Below, piece by piece: positions 55,796-64,000 of a stretch of 64,000 nt of DNA. The translations under genes and the position numbers were made by a program. Origin of the DNA: Hyphomicrobiales bacterium (GTDB lineage: Bacteria; Pseudomonadota; Alphaproteobacteria; Rhizobiales; Rhizobiaceae); assembly GCA_017305935.1 (NCBI GenBank), contig JAFKJU010000010.1, positions 186,001 to 250,000 of the forward strand, in the 5' to 3' direction. Below the pieces are notes generated by a model. The model worked only from the letters and a program-made list of their open reading frames with translations, searched no databases and was not told where the DNA came from. How positions within the stretch are numbered: position 1 is the first letter of the stretch; each line of letters starts with the position of its first letter.

Positions 55796-56275
55796 ATGGC
55801 TGAATATGATGACGCAACCAAGACATGGGATCTGGTCGAAAAGATCGGCTTCTGCATGCTGACGACCCAGACCGGACGCGACCTGCGCGCCCGCCCGATG
55901 GCCGCCTATGTCGAGCGCATGGAAAACGCGGTCTATTTTCTCACCGATGTCGAAAGCCACAAGGACGACGAGATCGCCCGCAGCCCCAATGTCTGCCTCG
56001 CCTTCGCCGATCCCAAGGGGCAGAAATACGTCTCCCTCTCCGGTACGGCCGAGGTGCTGAACGATCGCGCCCGCATCAAGGAACTCTGGGGCACGCCGGC
56101 CAAGGCCTGGTGGGACAGCCCGGACGACCCCTCGATCCGCATTCTCAAGGTGACACCGTCGTTTGCCGAATACTGGGACAGCCCCGGCACGATCATCAGC
56201 TATGTGAAGATGGCGGCAGCGGCGGTTTCCAACGCCAAGCCCGACATGGGCGACAATGCCAAGGTCAAACTGTGA
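55796..56275 (+). CDS. pyridoxamine 5'-phosphate oxidase-like stress protein
   Basis: 159 residues, split-barrel flavin-binding fold of the general stress protein 26 group: TWDLVEKIGFCMLTTQTGRDLRARPMAAYVER, VYFLTDVESHKDDEIARSPNVCLAFAD and YVSLSGTAEVL. AAGGAG precedes ATG 55796. Thirteen bases separate it from the SDR gene downstream, so the two are likely co-transcribed. Confidence 0.9.
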   Translation: MAEYDDATKTWDLVEKIGFCMLTTQTGRDLRARPMAAYVERMENAVYFLTDVESHKDDEIARSPNVCLAFADPKGQKYVSLSGTAEVLNDRARIKELWGTPAKAWWDSPDDPSIRILKVTPSFAEYWDSPGTIISYVKMAAAAVSNAKPDMGDNAKVKL

Positions 56276-56288
56276 ACGGAGGCCCCGA

Positions 56289-57146
56289 ATGACCAATTAT
56301 CCGAAACCGCCTTTCGACACGCCGAAGCAGCCTATGCCTGGCAAGACCGCCGCCATGTCGCCGGTGCCGGACCATGGCGAGCATAGCTATCGCGGCTCCG
56401 GCCGTCTCTCGGGCAAGAAGGCGATCATCACCGGCGGCGACAGCGGCATCGGCCGCGCCGTCGCCATCGCCTATGCCCGCGAGGGCGCCGACGTGCTGGT
56501 CGCCTATCTCGATGAGAATGAGGACGCCAAGGAAACGAAAAAATGGGTCGAGGAGGCCGGCCGCAAGGCCGTGCTGGTCGCCGGCGATATCCAGAACCCG
56601 GAGCATTGCCGCCATATCGTCGATACGGCGCTTTCCGAACTTGGCGGCATCGACATCCTCGTCAACAATGCCGCCCATCAGGCAAGCTTCGACGATATTG
56701 CCGATATTTCCGACCGCGAATGGGAACTGACCTTCAAGGTCAATATCCACGCCATGTTCTACCTGTCGAAGGCGGCTGTGGCGCATATGAAGGCGGGCGC
56801 GGCCATCGTCAACACCGCCTCGATCAATGCCGATGCGCCGAGCCCGCATCTGCTGGCCTACGCCACCACCAAGGGCGCGATCCAGAATTTCACCGCCGGC
56901 CTGGCGCAGATGCTGGCGGAACGGGAAATCCGGGTCAATGCCGTCGCACCCGGCCCGATCTGGACGCCGCTCATCCCCTCGACCATGCCGGAGGAAGCGG
57001 TGCGCAATTTCGGCAAGCAGGTGCCGATGCAGCGCCCCGGCCAGCCGGCGGAATTGGCGACCGCCTATGTGATGCTCGCCGATCCGCTGTCGAGCTACGT
57101 TTCCGGCGCGACGATCGCCGTTACCGGCGGCAAACCGATGCTTTGA
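56289..57146 (+). CDS. SDR family oxidoreductase (YghA-like)
   Basis: 285 residues. A Pro-rich lead (MTNYPKPPFDTPKQPMPGK) precedes KKAIITGGDSGIGRAVAIAYAREGADVLVAY, NNAAHQ, and LAYATTKGAIQNFTAGLAQ with Tyr-x-x-x-Lys; it ends SSYVSGATIAVTGGKPML. The long N-terminus is typical of stress-linked members similar to YghA. It follows the PNPOx-like gene and is probably part of a stress-induced pair. Confidence 0.92.
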   Translation: MTNYPKPPFDTPKQPMPGKTAAMSPVPDHGEHSYRGSGRLSGKKAIITGGDSGIGRAVAIAYAREGADVLVAYLDENEDAKETKKWVEEAGRKAVLVAGDIQNPEHCRHIVDTALSELGGIDILVNNAAHQASFDDIADISDREWELTFKVNIHAMFYLSKAAVAHMKAGAAIVNTASINADAPSPHLLAYATTKGAIQNFTAGLAQMLAEREIRVNAVAPGPIWTPLIPSTMPEEAVRNFGKQVPMQRPGQPAELATAYVMLADPLSSYVSGATIAVTGGKPML

Positions 57147-57150
57147 AAGC

Positions 57151-57172
57151 GGGGCCGCGCATTTGCGGCCCC
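57151..57172. terminator. terminator between the SDR and alcohol dehydrogenase genes
   Basis: GGGGCCGC at 57151-57158 pairs with GCGGCCCC at 57165-57172 between convergent genes. Confidence 0.6.
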
Positions 57173-57178
57173 TCCCCC

Positions 57179-58201
57179 TCAGTTAGGAACCACAAGCACG
57201 CGGATCTCACCCTTTCGCGGCGGATTGGCGATGACGTCGACGGCTTCATCCAGCGACACCGTGCGACTGATCAGCCTGTCGACGCGCACCGCGCCGGTGG
57301 CGATCAGGTCGGCGGCGCGGCGGTGGGTGAAGGGATTGACGAAGGAGCCAATGATTTTCAGTTCGCGGAACAGGATGTCGAAGGGCTCGATCTCGATGGT
57401 CTCGCCGGCCGCCATGACGCCGAGGATGACGACCGTGCCGCCGGCCTTGGCCAGCTTCGGCGCCTGACGCATGGTTTCGGCGACACCGGCACATTCGATG
57501 ACCACGTCGGCGCCGCCCGGCAGCAGGCCGTCCGCGCCGGCGATGCCGGCAATCGCGTCACCCGTGGTCGGATCGAAGCTGTGGGTCGCGCCGATCTCTT
57601 CCGCCAAGGCTCGCTTCTCGCCCTGACGCGTCACCATGACCACGCGCGTCGCGCCGGCGATACGGCAGAGCTGCACCGTCAGCATGCCGATCACGCCGCC
57701 GCCGAGGATCACCACCGAGGAACCCGCCTTGATCTCGGCCATGTCGACGCCGTGCAGGCAGCAGGCGAGTGGCTCGCAGAAGGCGCCATGCGTCGGCGGC
57801 AGCGAGGCCGGCAGCGGCTGCGCCTGTTGCTGCGGCACGATGACATATTCGGCAAAGCCGCCATCGCGATGCACGCCGATGGCCGAGAGGTTGCGGCAGA
57901 GATTGACCTTGCCCGACTGGCATTGCGGGCAGCGGCCGCAGGAAATATTCGGATCGCCGGTAATGCGATCTCCCACCGCAAAGCCCGAGACATCGCTGCC
58001 GACCGCCTCGACGATGCCGGAGAATTCATGGCCTGTTATCACCGGCGGCGTGCAGGGAAACTCGCCATGGAAGAGGTGCCGGTCGGTGCCGCAGACACCG
58101 CAAGCCTCAACCTGCACCAGAAGATCGCCCGGACCTGGAACGGGTTTTTCCACCTCGCGAACGAACAGGTGACCAGTGGATTCCAGACGCAGGGCCTTCA
58201 T
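57179..58201 (-). CDS. zinc-dependent alcohol/polyol dehydrogenase
   Basis: 340 residues, medium-chain dehydrogenase: catalytic zinc ligands in ACGVCGTDRHLFHGEF and GHEFSG, a structural zinc lobe with four cysteines (CGRCPQCQSGKVNLC), and Rossmann motif GGGVIGML. The start is ATG 58201 (MKALRLES). It is the last gene of the leftward polyol-type import operon and probably oxidises the imported polyol or sugar. Sorbitol, ribitol or a similar substrate would fit, but none is shown. Confidence 0.92.
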   Translation of the reverse strand: MKALRLESTGHLFVREVEKPVPGPGDLLVQVEACGVCGTDRHLFHGEFPCTPPVITGHEFSGIVEAVGSDVSGFAVGDRITGDPNISCGRCPQCQSGKVNLCRNLSAIGVHRDGGFAEYVIVPQQQAQPLPASLPPTHGAFCEPLACCLHGVDMAEIKAGSSVVILGGGVIGMLTVQLCRIAGATRVVMVTRQGEKRALAEEIGATHSFDPTTGDAIAGIAGADGLLPGGADVVIECAGVAETMRQAPKLAKAGGTVVILGVMAAGETIEIEPFDILFRELKIIGSFVNPFTHRRAADLIATGAVRVDRLISRTVSLDEAVDVIANPPRKGEIRVLVVPN

Positions 58202-58276
58202 GTCAGCTCCTCCCAAAGCAGTGTCTGCGCCACCCTGCCAGTTTCCGGGAGAAGGTCAAGAATAAATGTGGAAACG

Positions 58277-59365
<1,089 letters not shown>

Positions 59366-59459
59366 GCGGCAACGCCTTCTCTGTGACGGTCTCCGGCCCG
59401 CCGGGCCGGAAAATACGGGAAGCGCCCGCCCTCCGTTATCGGAAGGCGGGCGGTCTGGC

Positions 59460-60908
59460 TTACTTCTTGGGCAGGCCCATCGAGGCGCGATAGGCAGCAA
59501 GCTGCTTGTCGCGGCCGAACTCGTCGGTCAGCTTGTTCCACTGCTCGGCGACGCTATCGAGCGCCTGCTGCGGGGTGCTTTCGCCTGCCAGCGCCTTCGA
59601 GAGCTCGATTTCCAGGATTTCCGTGTAGGAGAAATAGCCCGGCAGACGCATGTCGAGGGCGATGTTCTTCGCGGTCACGGCTTCCTTCTGGGCGCCGAGA
59701 TATTCCTTCGCTTCACGCGGCGAGAAGATCTTCGACCACAGATCGAGATTGGTGGTGTGCGAGATGCGGTAGGGGTTAACGCCCGTGCCGCCGGTGATCG
59801 CCGCCTGACCGGAAACTTCCGGGCTGGTCAGGTACTGGATGTAGTTCCAGGCCGCTTCCTTCTTGGTGGAGGATTCCGGCACCGCCGCCTGCCAGCCGCC
59901 GAAGGCCATGAAGGAGGTCTGGACGACATGGTCGAACTTGTCCCACTTCTTGGTCTTGTAGTTCCAGATCTCGTCCGAACCCGGCAGCGAGGCCGAGCCG
60001 ACATTGCCGGCCACCTTCGACTGCTTGGGATCGGCGCCGATGACGCCGGTATCGCCCCAGCCGATCGATTCCGCCACCTGGCCGCCGGCAAAGGCGGCGT
60101 TGACTTCGCCGAAAGAGAAGTTCAGCGCATTCGGCGGCGCCAGCTTCGAGGCGCGGATATATTCCTCCAGGCCGCGCACCCAGCCCGGATTGTTGACCTG
60201 CGCATCCATCGTGTCGGGGTCGAAGAACATGCCGCCCGGATTATCGGGATGGCTGGTATAGCCGGCGACATGGCTGAACAGGAACCAGAACTGCTGGCCG
60301 CCACGGCGGAAGGCTTCCGCCGTGCCCCACAGGTTCTTGGCCGGCTGGTTGAAGAATTCGGCGATATCGAGATACTGCTTCCAGGTCTTCGGCGGCGCCA
60401 GATCGTAGCCGTACTTGTCCTTGAAGGCCTTCTGGTTGTCGGCATTCTCGAACAGGTCGATGCGGTAGCTGTAGGTATGGGCGTCGCCATCCATGGTCTG
60501 CGACAGAACCTTGCCGTTCCAGACCATCAACTGTTCGCGGTAAACCGGGGCGATGTCTTCCCAGGCTTCGCCCTTCTGCATGGCGGCCGGCATTTCCGAC
60601 AGGAAGTCGGTGAAGTCAGGCGCCCAGGCCGGGGCAAACGCGATGACGTCGAAGGCGTCTTCGCCCGAGGTCAGCGAGGTCACGATCTTCGGATAGAGTT
60701 CCGACCACGGAAACTCGACGACCTTGACCTTGCCGCAGGTCTTTTCTTCCCAGCCCTTGGCGGCCAGTTGCAGGGCGGATGCGATATAGGGGCCGGTCTG
60801 CGTCGTCGCCGTCAGTTCGACGCCGGTATAGTCCGGGTCGCAGGCGAAGGCATTGCCGGCGCCGAGCGCCGCGAGCATGGAAACGGATGCCAGTAGAAAT
60901 TTCTTCAT
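59460..60908 (-). CDS. CUT1 sugar/polyol ABC transporter substrate-binding protein
   Basis: 482 residues with signal peptide ([22 protein letters not shown]). The mature chain has family-1 solute-binding features: [68 protein letters not shown] and a long C-terminal tail. It is longer than typical maltose-type receptors. It probably binds a polyol or a larger carbohydrate; this is inferred from the dehydrogenase and kinase neighbours. Confidence 0.92.
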   Translation of the reverse strand: MKKFLLASVSMLAALGAGNAFACDPDYTGVELTATTQTGPYIASALQLAAKGWEEKTCGKVKVVEFPWSELYPKIVTSLTSGEDAFDVIAFAPAWAPDFTDFLSEMPAAMQKGEAWEDIAPVYREQLMVWNGKVLSQTMDGDAHTYSYRIDLFENADNQKAFKDKYGYDLAPPKTWKQYLDIAEFFNQPAKNLWGTAEAFRRGGQQFWFLFSHVAGYTSHPDNPGGMFFDPDTMDAQVNNPGWVRGLEEYIRASKLAPPNALNFSFGEVNAAFAGGQVAESIGWGDTGVIGADPKQSKVAGNVGSASLPGSDEIWNYKTKKWDKFDHVVQTSFMAFGGWQAAVPESSTKKEAAWNYIQYLTSPEVSGQAAITGGTGVNPYRISHTTNLDLWSKIFSPREAKEYLGAQKEAVTAKNIALDMRLPGYFSYTEILEIELSKALAGESTPQQALDSVAEQWNKLTDEFGRDKQLAAYRASMGLPKK

Positions 60909-60945
60909 TCTTTCCTCCCGTGAAAAAATTCTGAATTACGACGTC

Positions 60946-61974
60946 TTACTTGATGGCGCCGAGCAGCAGGCCGGAGCGCATTAGCCGGCTGAGCACCCCG
61001 GCCATGACCATCATCGGAATGATGGCCACGAGGGCAGCGGCAGAAATCGACCACCATTCGTCGCCGCGCTGGCTGTTCTGGCCGGCGACGAGGATCGGCA
61101 GGGTCTGCCATTTGGAATTGGTCAGGAACAGCGCGAACAGGAACTCGTTCCAGACGAAGGCGAGCGTGATCATGAAGGTGGCGATCAGGCCCGGTTTCGA
61201 CATCGGCAGGACGATGCCGAAGAAGATCCGCCAGGTGGGCACGTTATCGACCATCGCCGCTTCCTCGACCTCGACCGGCAGCGCCTCGAAGAAGTCGCGC
61301 ATCAGCCAGATGACGATCGGCAACGAAAAGGCGATATAGGCGAAGGTCAGGCCGATATAGCTGTCGACCAGCTTGAAGCCGAGCTTGCCGACTTCCGTAT
61401 ACATCAGATAGAGCGCGAAGGCGGCGACGATCGGCGGGAACATGCGCTGGCTGACGAACCAGAAGACGATATCCTTGTTGCCCAGTTCCGGCCCCGGCAG
61501 GCGGAAGCGGCTGGAGATCACCGCCAGCGCCAGCGCGGCGATGAAGGCGTAGATCAGGGCGATGCCCTGGCCAAGGCCCATGACATTGCGCCCGAGCAGG
61601 AAGCCGCCAAAGGCGACCACGACGAAGATCAGCGCCGACAAGAGGCGAAAGCGGAAGGTGAAGCGCACCAGCGCATAGGCGGCCATGGAGCCGATGGCGG
61701 TCGCCGCCACCGAGGCCGAGAGGCCGACGATCATCGAGGCCGTGAAGGTATCGTAGAAGCCGCCGCGCTGGCCGGAAAACAGCTCGTACCAGGCGGTCAT
61801 CGTCGGCTCGAAATCGACGAAGGGAATATAGGTGGCGCCGCCGACGACGCCGATCGGCGACTTGAACGAGGTGACCGCCGCCCAATAGAGCGGAAACAGG
61901 GTGAAGGCGAACCAGACGAGGCAGCCGGCAAGAGCAAGCCAGCGCCGGCTTCCCGTGAGTGCGCGCGCGCTCAT
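60946..61974 (-). CDS. CUT1 ABC transporter permease (MalG-like)
   Basis: 342 residues, about 60 longer than many MalG proteins, with several helices between residues 60 and 160 that widen the domain. The EAA loop is LMRDFFEALPVEVEEAAMVDNVPTWRIFFGIVLPMSKPGL. Its ATG overlaps the stop of the MalF-like gene (ATGA, 61971-61974). Confidence 0.92.
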   Translation of the reverse strand: MSARALTGSRRWLALAGCLVWFAFTLFPLYWAAVTSFKSPIGVVGGATYIPFVDFEPTMTAWYELFSGQRGGFYDTFTASMIVGLSASVAATAIGSMAAYALVRFTFRFRLLSALIFVVVAFGGFLLGRNVMGLGQGIALIYAFIAALALAVISSRFRLPGPELGNKDIVFWFVSQRMFPPIVAAFALYLMYTEVGKLGFKLVDSYIGLTFAYIAFSLPIVIWLMRDFFEALPVEVEEAAMVDNVPTWRIFFGIVLPMSKPGLIATFMITLAFVWNEFLFALFLTNSKWQTLPILVAGQNSQRGDEWWSISAAALVAIIPMMVMAGVLSRLMRSGLLLGAIK

Positions 61975-62846
61975 TTGTGCTTCTCCAGATAGGGCCGCAG
62001 GATGGCGAGATAGACCATGCCGATGACGGTGATGACGATCAGGAACAGGAAGGACAGCGCCGATGTGTAGCCCAGATTGAACTTCTTGAAGCCTTCCTGA
62101 TAGGCGAACAGCGTCAGCGTTTCGGTCGAGATGCCCGGCCCGCCGCCGGTCATGACGAAGACGGTATCGATGATCTTGTAGCTCTCGATCAGGCGGATGA
62201 AGACGACGGCAACCGAGACCGGCAGCAGCATCGGGAAGGTGATGTCGCGGAACTGCTGCCAGGCGGAGGCATTCTCCAGCGCCGCCGCCTCATAGACGTC
62301 TTCCGGCAGGGTCTGCAGGCCGGCGAGCAGCATCAGGATGACGAAGGGCGTCCATTGCCAGACCTCGACGACGATGATCGAGCCGAGCGCCCAGCTCGTC
62401 TGGGTCAGGAACGGCAGGTTGGGAAAGCCGAGGAAGGTCATGAACTCGTTGAGCGGCCCCATGGTCGGGTTCAGCACCTGGCGGGCGATCAGCGCCACCG
62501 CGACCGGCGCCACCAGCATCGGCAGCAGGAAGACGAAGCGGAACAGCCCCTCGCCCGGCACGCGCGCATTCAGCGCCAGGGCCACCGACAGGCCGATGAC
62601 ATATTGCAGCCCGACCGAGAGGAAGGCGATCAGCGTCGTCGTGCCGGCCACATGCCAGAAACGCGGATTGCTCAGCAATTCGACATAGTTGCCGAAGCCG
62701 ACGAAACGGGCCGGCGTCGGCGGCACCAGCCGCATGCTCATGAAGCTGGTGGTCAATGAATAGACGAGCGGGAAGATCGAGATGATCAGGACGATCAGCA
62801 GCGCCGGCCAGATGAAGAAATGCTTGATAGGATCGTTGCGCGTCAT
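61971..62846 (-). CDS. CUT1 ABC transporter permease (MalF-like)
   Basis: 291 residues from ATG 62846 (MTRNDPIKHFFIWPALLIVLI), with GGGGGAGA upstream. Six helices; the EAA motif is LPEDVYEAAALENASAWQQFRDITFPMLLPV. The longer in-frame extension upstream lacks coding character and is ignored. First gene of the operon after its promoter; partner of the MalG-like permease. Confidence 0.92.
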   Translation of the reverse strand: MTRNDPIKHFFIWPALLIVLIISIFPLVYSLTTSFMSMRLVPPTPARFVGFGNYVELLSNPRFWHVAGTTTLIAFLSVGLQYVIGLSVALALNARVPGEGLFRFVFLLPMLVAPVAVALIARQVLNPTMGPLNEFMTFLGFPNLPFLTQTSWALGSIIVVEVWQWTPFVILMLLAGLQTLPEDVYEAAALENASAWQQFRDITFPMLLPVSVAVVFIRLIESYKIIDTVFVMTGGGPGISTETLTLFAYQEGFKKFNLGYTSALSFLFLIVITVIGMVYLAILRPYLEKHK

Positions 62847-63067
62847 GCCGGTCTCCCCCAACCATCCGCCGTTTTTGCAGCCGACGAGCCGCCGCCCGGC
62901 ACTACTGCGCCGGACCGGGCCTGCCGATCCACGAAATTCCACGCAGCAGCCAGCGGGGCGAAGGCCACGCCGCCCGCGCGCTCGAACGAGCCAGACATCA
63001 CGAAAATCCTCCCGGTTGCATGCTCCCACACGCGCCCCAAGCGCCGCCTCTCCAAGCGGCATTAGGT

Positions 63068-63096
63068 AGAATAATTACAGAATTTATATCCGTCAA
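63068..63096 (-). promoter_or_regulatory. sigma70-like promoter of the CUT1 importer operon
   Basis: Read on the minus strand: TTGACG at 63096-63091, a 17-base AT-rich spacer, then TATTCT at 63073-63068. It points toward the MalF-like gene. Confidence 0.4.
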
Positions 63097-63165
63097 CATA
63101 TAATCCAGCGGAAAATGACGAATAAAGCCGTTAAATCTCAGAGGCTTGGCAAGAAATTTCGACAC

Positions 63166-63208
63166 TACGGCAGGCTTCTTGTAGTGTTCTTACAAGAAGC
63201 CTGCCGTA
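63166..63208. repeat. perfect 18-base inverted repeat
   Basis: TACGGCAGGCTTCTTGTA at 63166-63183 and its exact reverse complement at 63191-63208, loop GTGTTCT. It lies 13 bases after the kinase stop on the minus strand, so it may be its terminator, although no T run follows. Confidence 0.7.
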
Positions 63209-63221
63209 AGGCGTCAAACCA

Positions 63222-64000
63222 TCAGGCATTCCCGGCCAGTAAGGCCTCGATTTCCTCGCGCCGCGGCATCGCCGGCGCAGTTCCCCGGCGGGTGACGGCG
63301 ATGCCCGCCGTGGCGCAGCCGAAGCGCACCGCCTCGACCGGTTCCAACCCGCGCGCCAAGGCCGCCGAAAAGCCGCCGACGAAGGCATCGCCGGCCCCGG
63401 TCGTATCGATGACCGGGCCGCTGGCGATTGCCGGCACATGCACCGAGCGCTCACGCGTGTGATAGAGAACGCCGCGCTCGCCGAGCGTGATCAGCGCCGT
63501 GCGCGCGCCCTTGTCGAGCAGGATATCGCCGGCCCGGCGCGGCTCGTCGAGCGACGTAAGCGGGAAGCCGACGATGGCCGCCGCTTCCGTTTCGTTCGGC
63601 ACGATATAGTCGCACAGCGGATAGAGGGCATCCGGGAAGGCTTCGGCCGGGGCCGGATTGAACACCGTCGTCACGCCGGCCGCATGGGCGATCTCCAGCG
63701 CCCGCTGTGCGGCTGCCGCCGGCTGTTCGAGCTGGGTGACGAAGATCAGCGAGGTTTCGATGGTCTCGCGCGCCGCCTCGACATCGTCGATGCCGATGGT
63801 GCCGGCGGCACCCGGATAGACGATGATGGCGTTTTCGCCGTTCTGGTCGTTGACATAGATGAAGGCGGCACCGGTCGGCATGTCGTCCATCTGCACGACT
63901 TTCGGCGTGACGCCGGCCTCGGCATAGGTTTTCAGCGCCATCTCGCCAAACGTATCCTTGCCGAGCTTGGAGATGAACGAGACCGGGCTGCCGGCCCGCG
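63222..64000 (-). CDS. PfkB family carbohydrate kinase (5' end beyond the window)
   Basis: About 259 codons are visible and the frame continues past the right edge; RAGSPVSFISKLGKDTFGEMALKT just inside the edge is typical of the ribokinase fold, so perhaps 40 residues are missing. The C-terminal PfkB signature VIDTTGAGDAFVGGFSAALARGLE holds the catalytic Asp and anion hole. It phosphorylates a sugar; in this operon it would act on the product of the dehydrogenase. Fructokinase or ribokinase-type roles are both possible. Confidence 0.92.
   Translation of the reverse strand, partial: RAGSPVSFISKLGKDTFGEMALKTYAEAGVTPKVVQMDDMPTGAAFIYVNDQNGENAIIVYPGAAGTIGIDDVEAARETIETSLIFVTQLEQPAAAAQRALEIAHAAGVTTVFNPAPAEAFPDALYPLCDYIVPNETEAAAIVGFPLTSLDEPRRAGDILLDKGARTALITLGERGVLYHTRERSVHVPAIASGPVIDTTGAGDAFVGGFSAALARGLEPVEAVRFGCATAGIAVTRRGTAPAMPRREEIEALLAGNA

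Larger units (their letters stand above)
62847..63221. other. non-coding interval between the kinase and MalF-like genes
   Basis: 375 bases with no gene. It holds the long inverted repeat at 63166-63208, a sigma70-like promoter at 63068-63096 for the importer operon, and from there a leader of about 215 bases with no clear motif. Confidence 0.6.

Overview
The window reads as a GC-rich, densely coded stretch of a Rhizobiaceae-type alphaproteobacterium (Rhizobium, Agrobacterium, Sinorhizobium or Shinella). The basis is codon usage, the many sugar and polyol ABC importers, a TPP-riboswitch thiamine-precursor importer, a hydroxyproline island with aconitase X, rhizobial intergenic palindromes and a CtrA-type box upstream of minCDE. 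In several Rhizobiaceae minCDE and much of the sugar-uptake capacity sit on a chromid or megaplasmid (pSymB of S. meliloti, the A. tumefaciens linear chromosome). The window may therefore come from a secondary replicon; this is inference.

Layout. 1-5342: a CUT2 (ribose-type) sugar importer cut by the window edge, with an aldonolactonase-like amidohydrolase, an SDR dehydrogenase and a divergent IclR regulator, probably a non-phosphorylative 6-deoxysugar or aldose route. 5397-9250: a small protein, then TPP riboswitch-ykoF-thiXZY and a small membrane protein. 9442-12888: PQQ glucose dehydrogenase (gcd), a mosaic palindromic repeat, an exported two-repeat protein and a YidB-like protein. 13076-25512: hydroxyproline/proline island comprising a GntR regulator, a DapA-family deaminase, an Ldh2-type reductase, KGSA dehydrogenase, an amino-acid ABC importer, a D-amino-acid oxidoreductase and a type I aconitase X; a divergent pair of surface-type genes (14991-16696) interrupts it. 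25549-28366: glyoxalase-like protein, MATE exporter and an SDR. 28423-36367: CUT2 sugar importer, GntR regulator, LacI regulator, xylB and xylA. 36399-43622: LacI regulator, a second CUT2 importer, a sugar isomerase/epimerase and a Gfo/Idh/MocA dehydrogenase. 43701-46917: a chemoreceptor and class II aldolase. 47165-49829: minCDE and a Nudix hydrolase. 49955-55078: XRE-cupin regulator, omega-amino acid:pyruvate transaminase and the dad system (Lrp, alanine racemase, D-amino acid dehydrogenase). 55148-57146: Ohr/OsmC, a PNPOx-like stress protein and an SDR. 57179-64000: polyol or sugar CUT1 importer with a zinc dehydrogenase and a PfkB kinase cut by the window edge.

How the genes work together. 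Most modules pair an importer with catabolic enzymes and a local repressor, and for several of them the operators can be read: CTTGTCGACAAG for the hydroxyproline GntR, TGAnnTACGTAnnTCA for the xylose LacI, paired TGTAAA-type sites for the second LacI, and an inverted repeat facing IclR. I see no rRNA, tRNA, CRISPR array, insertion sequence, integrase or plasmid replication gene.
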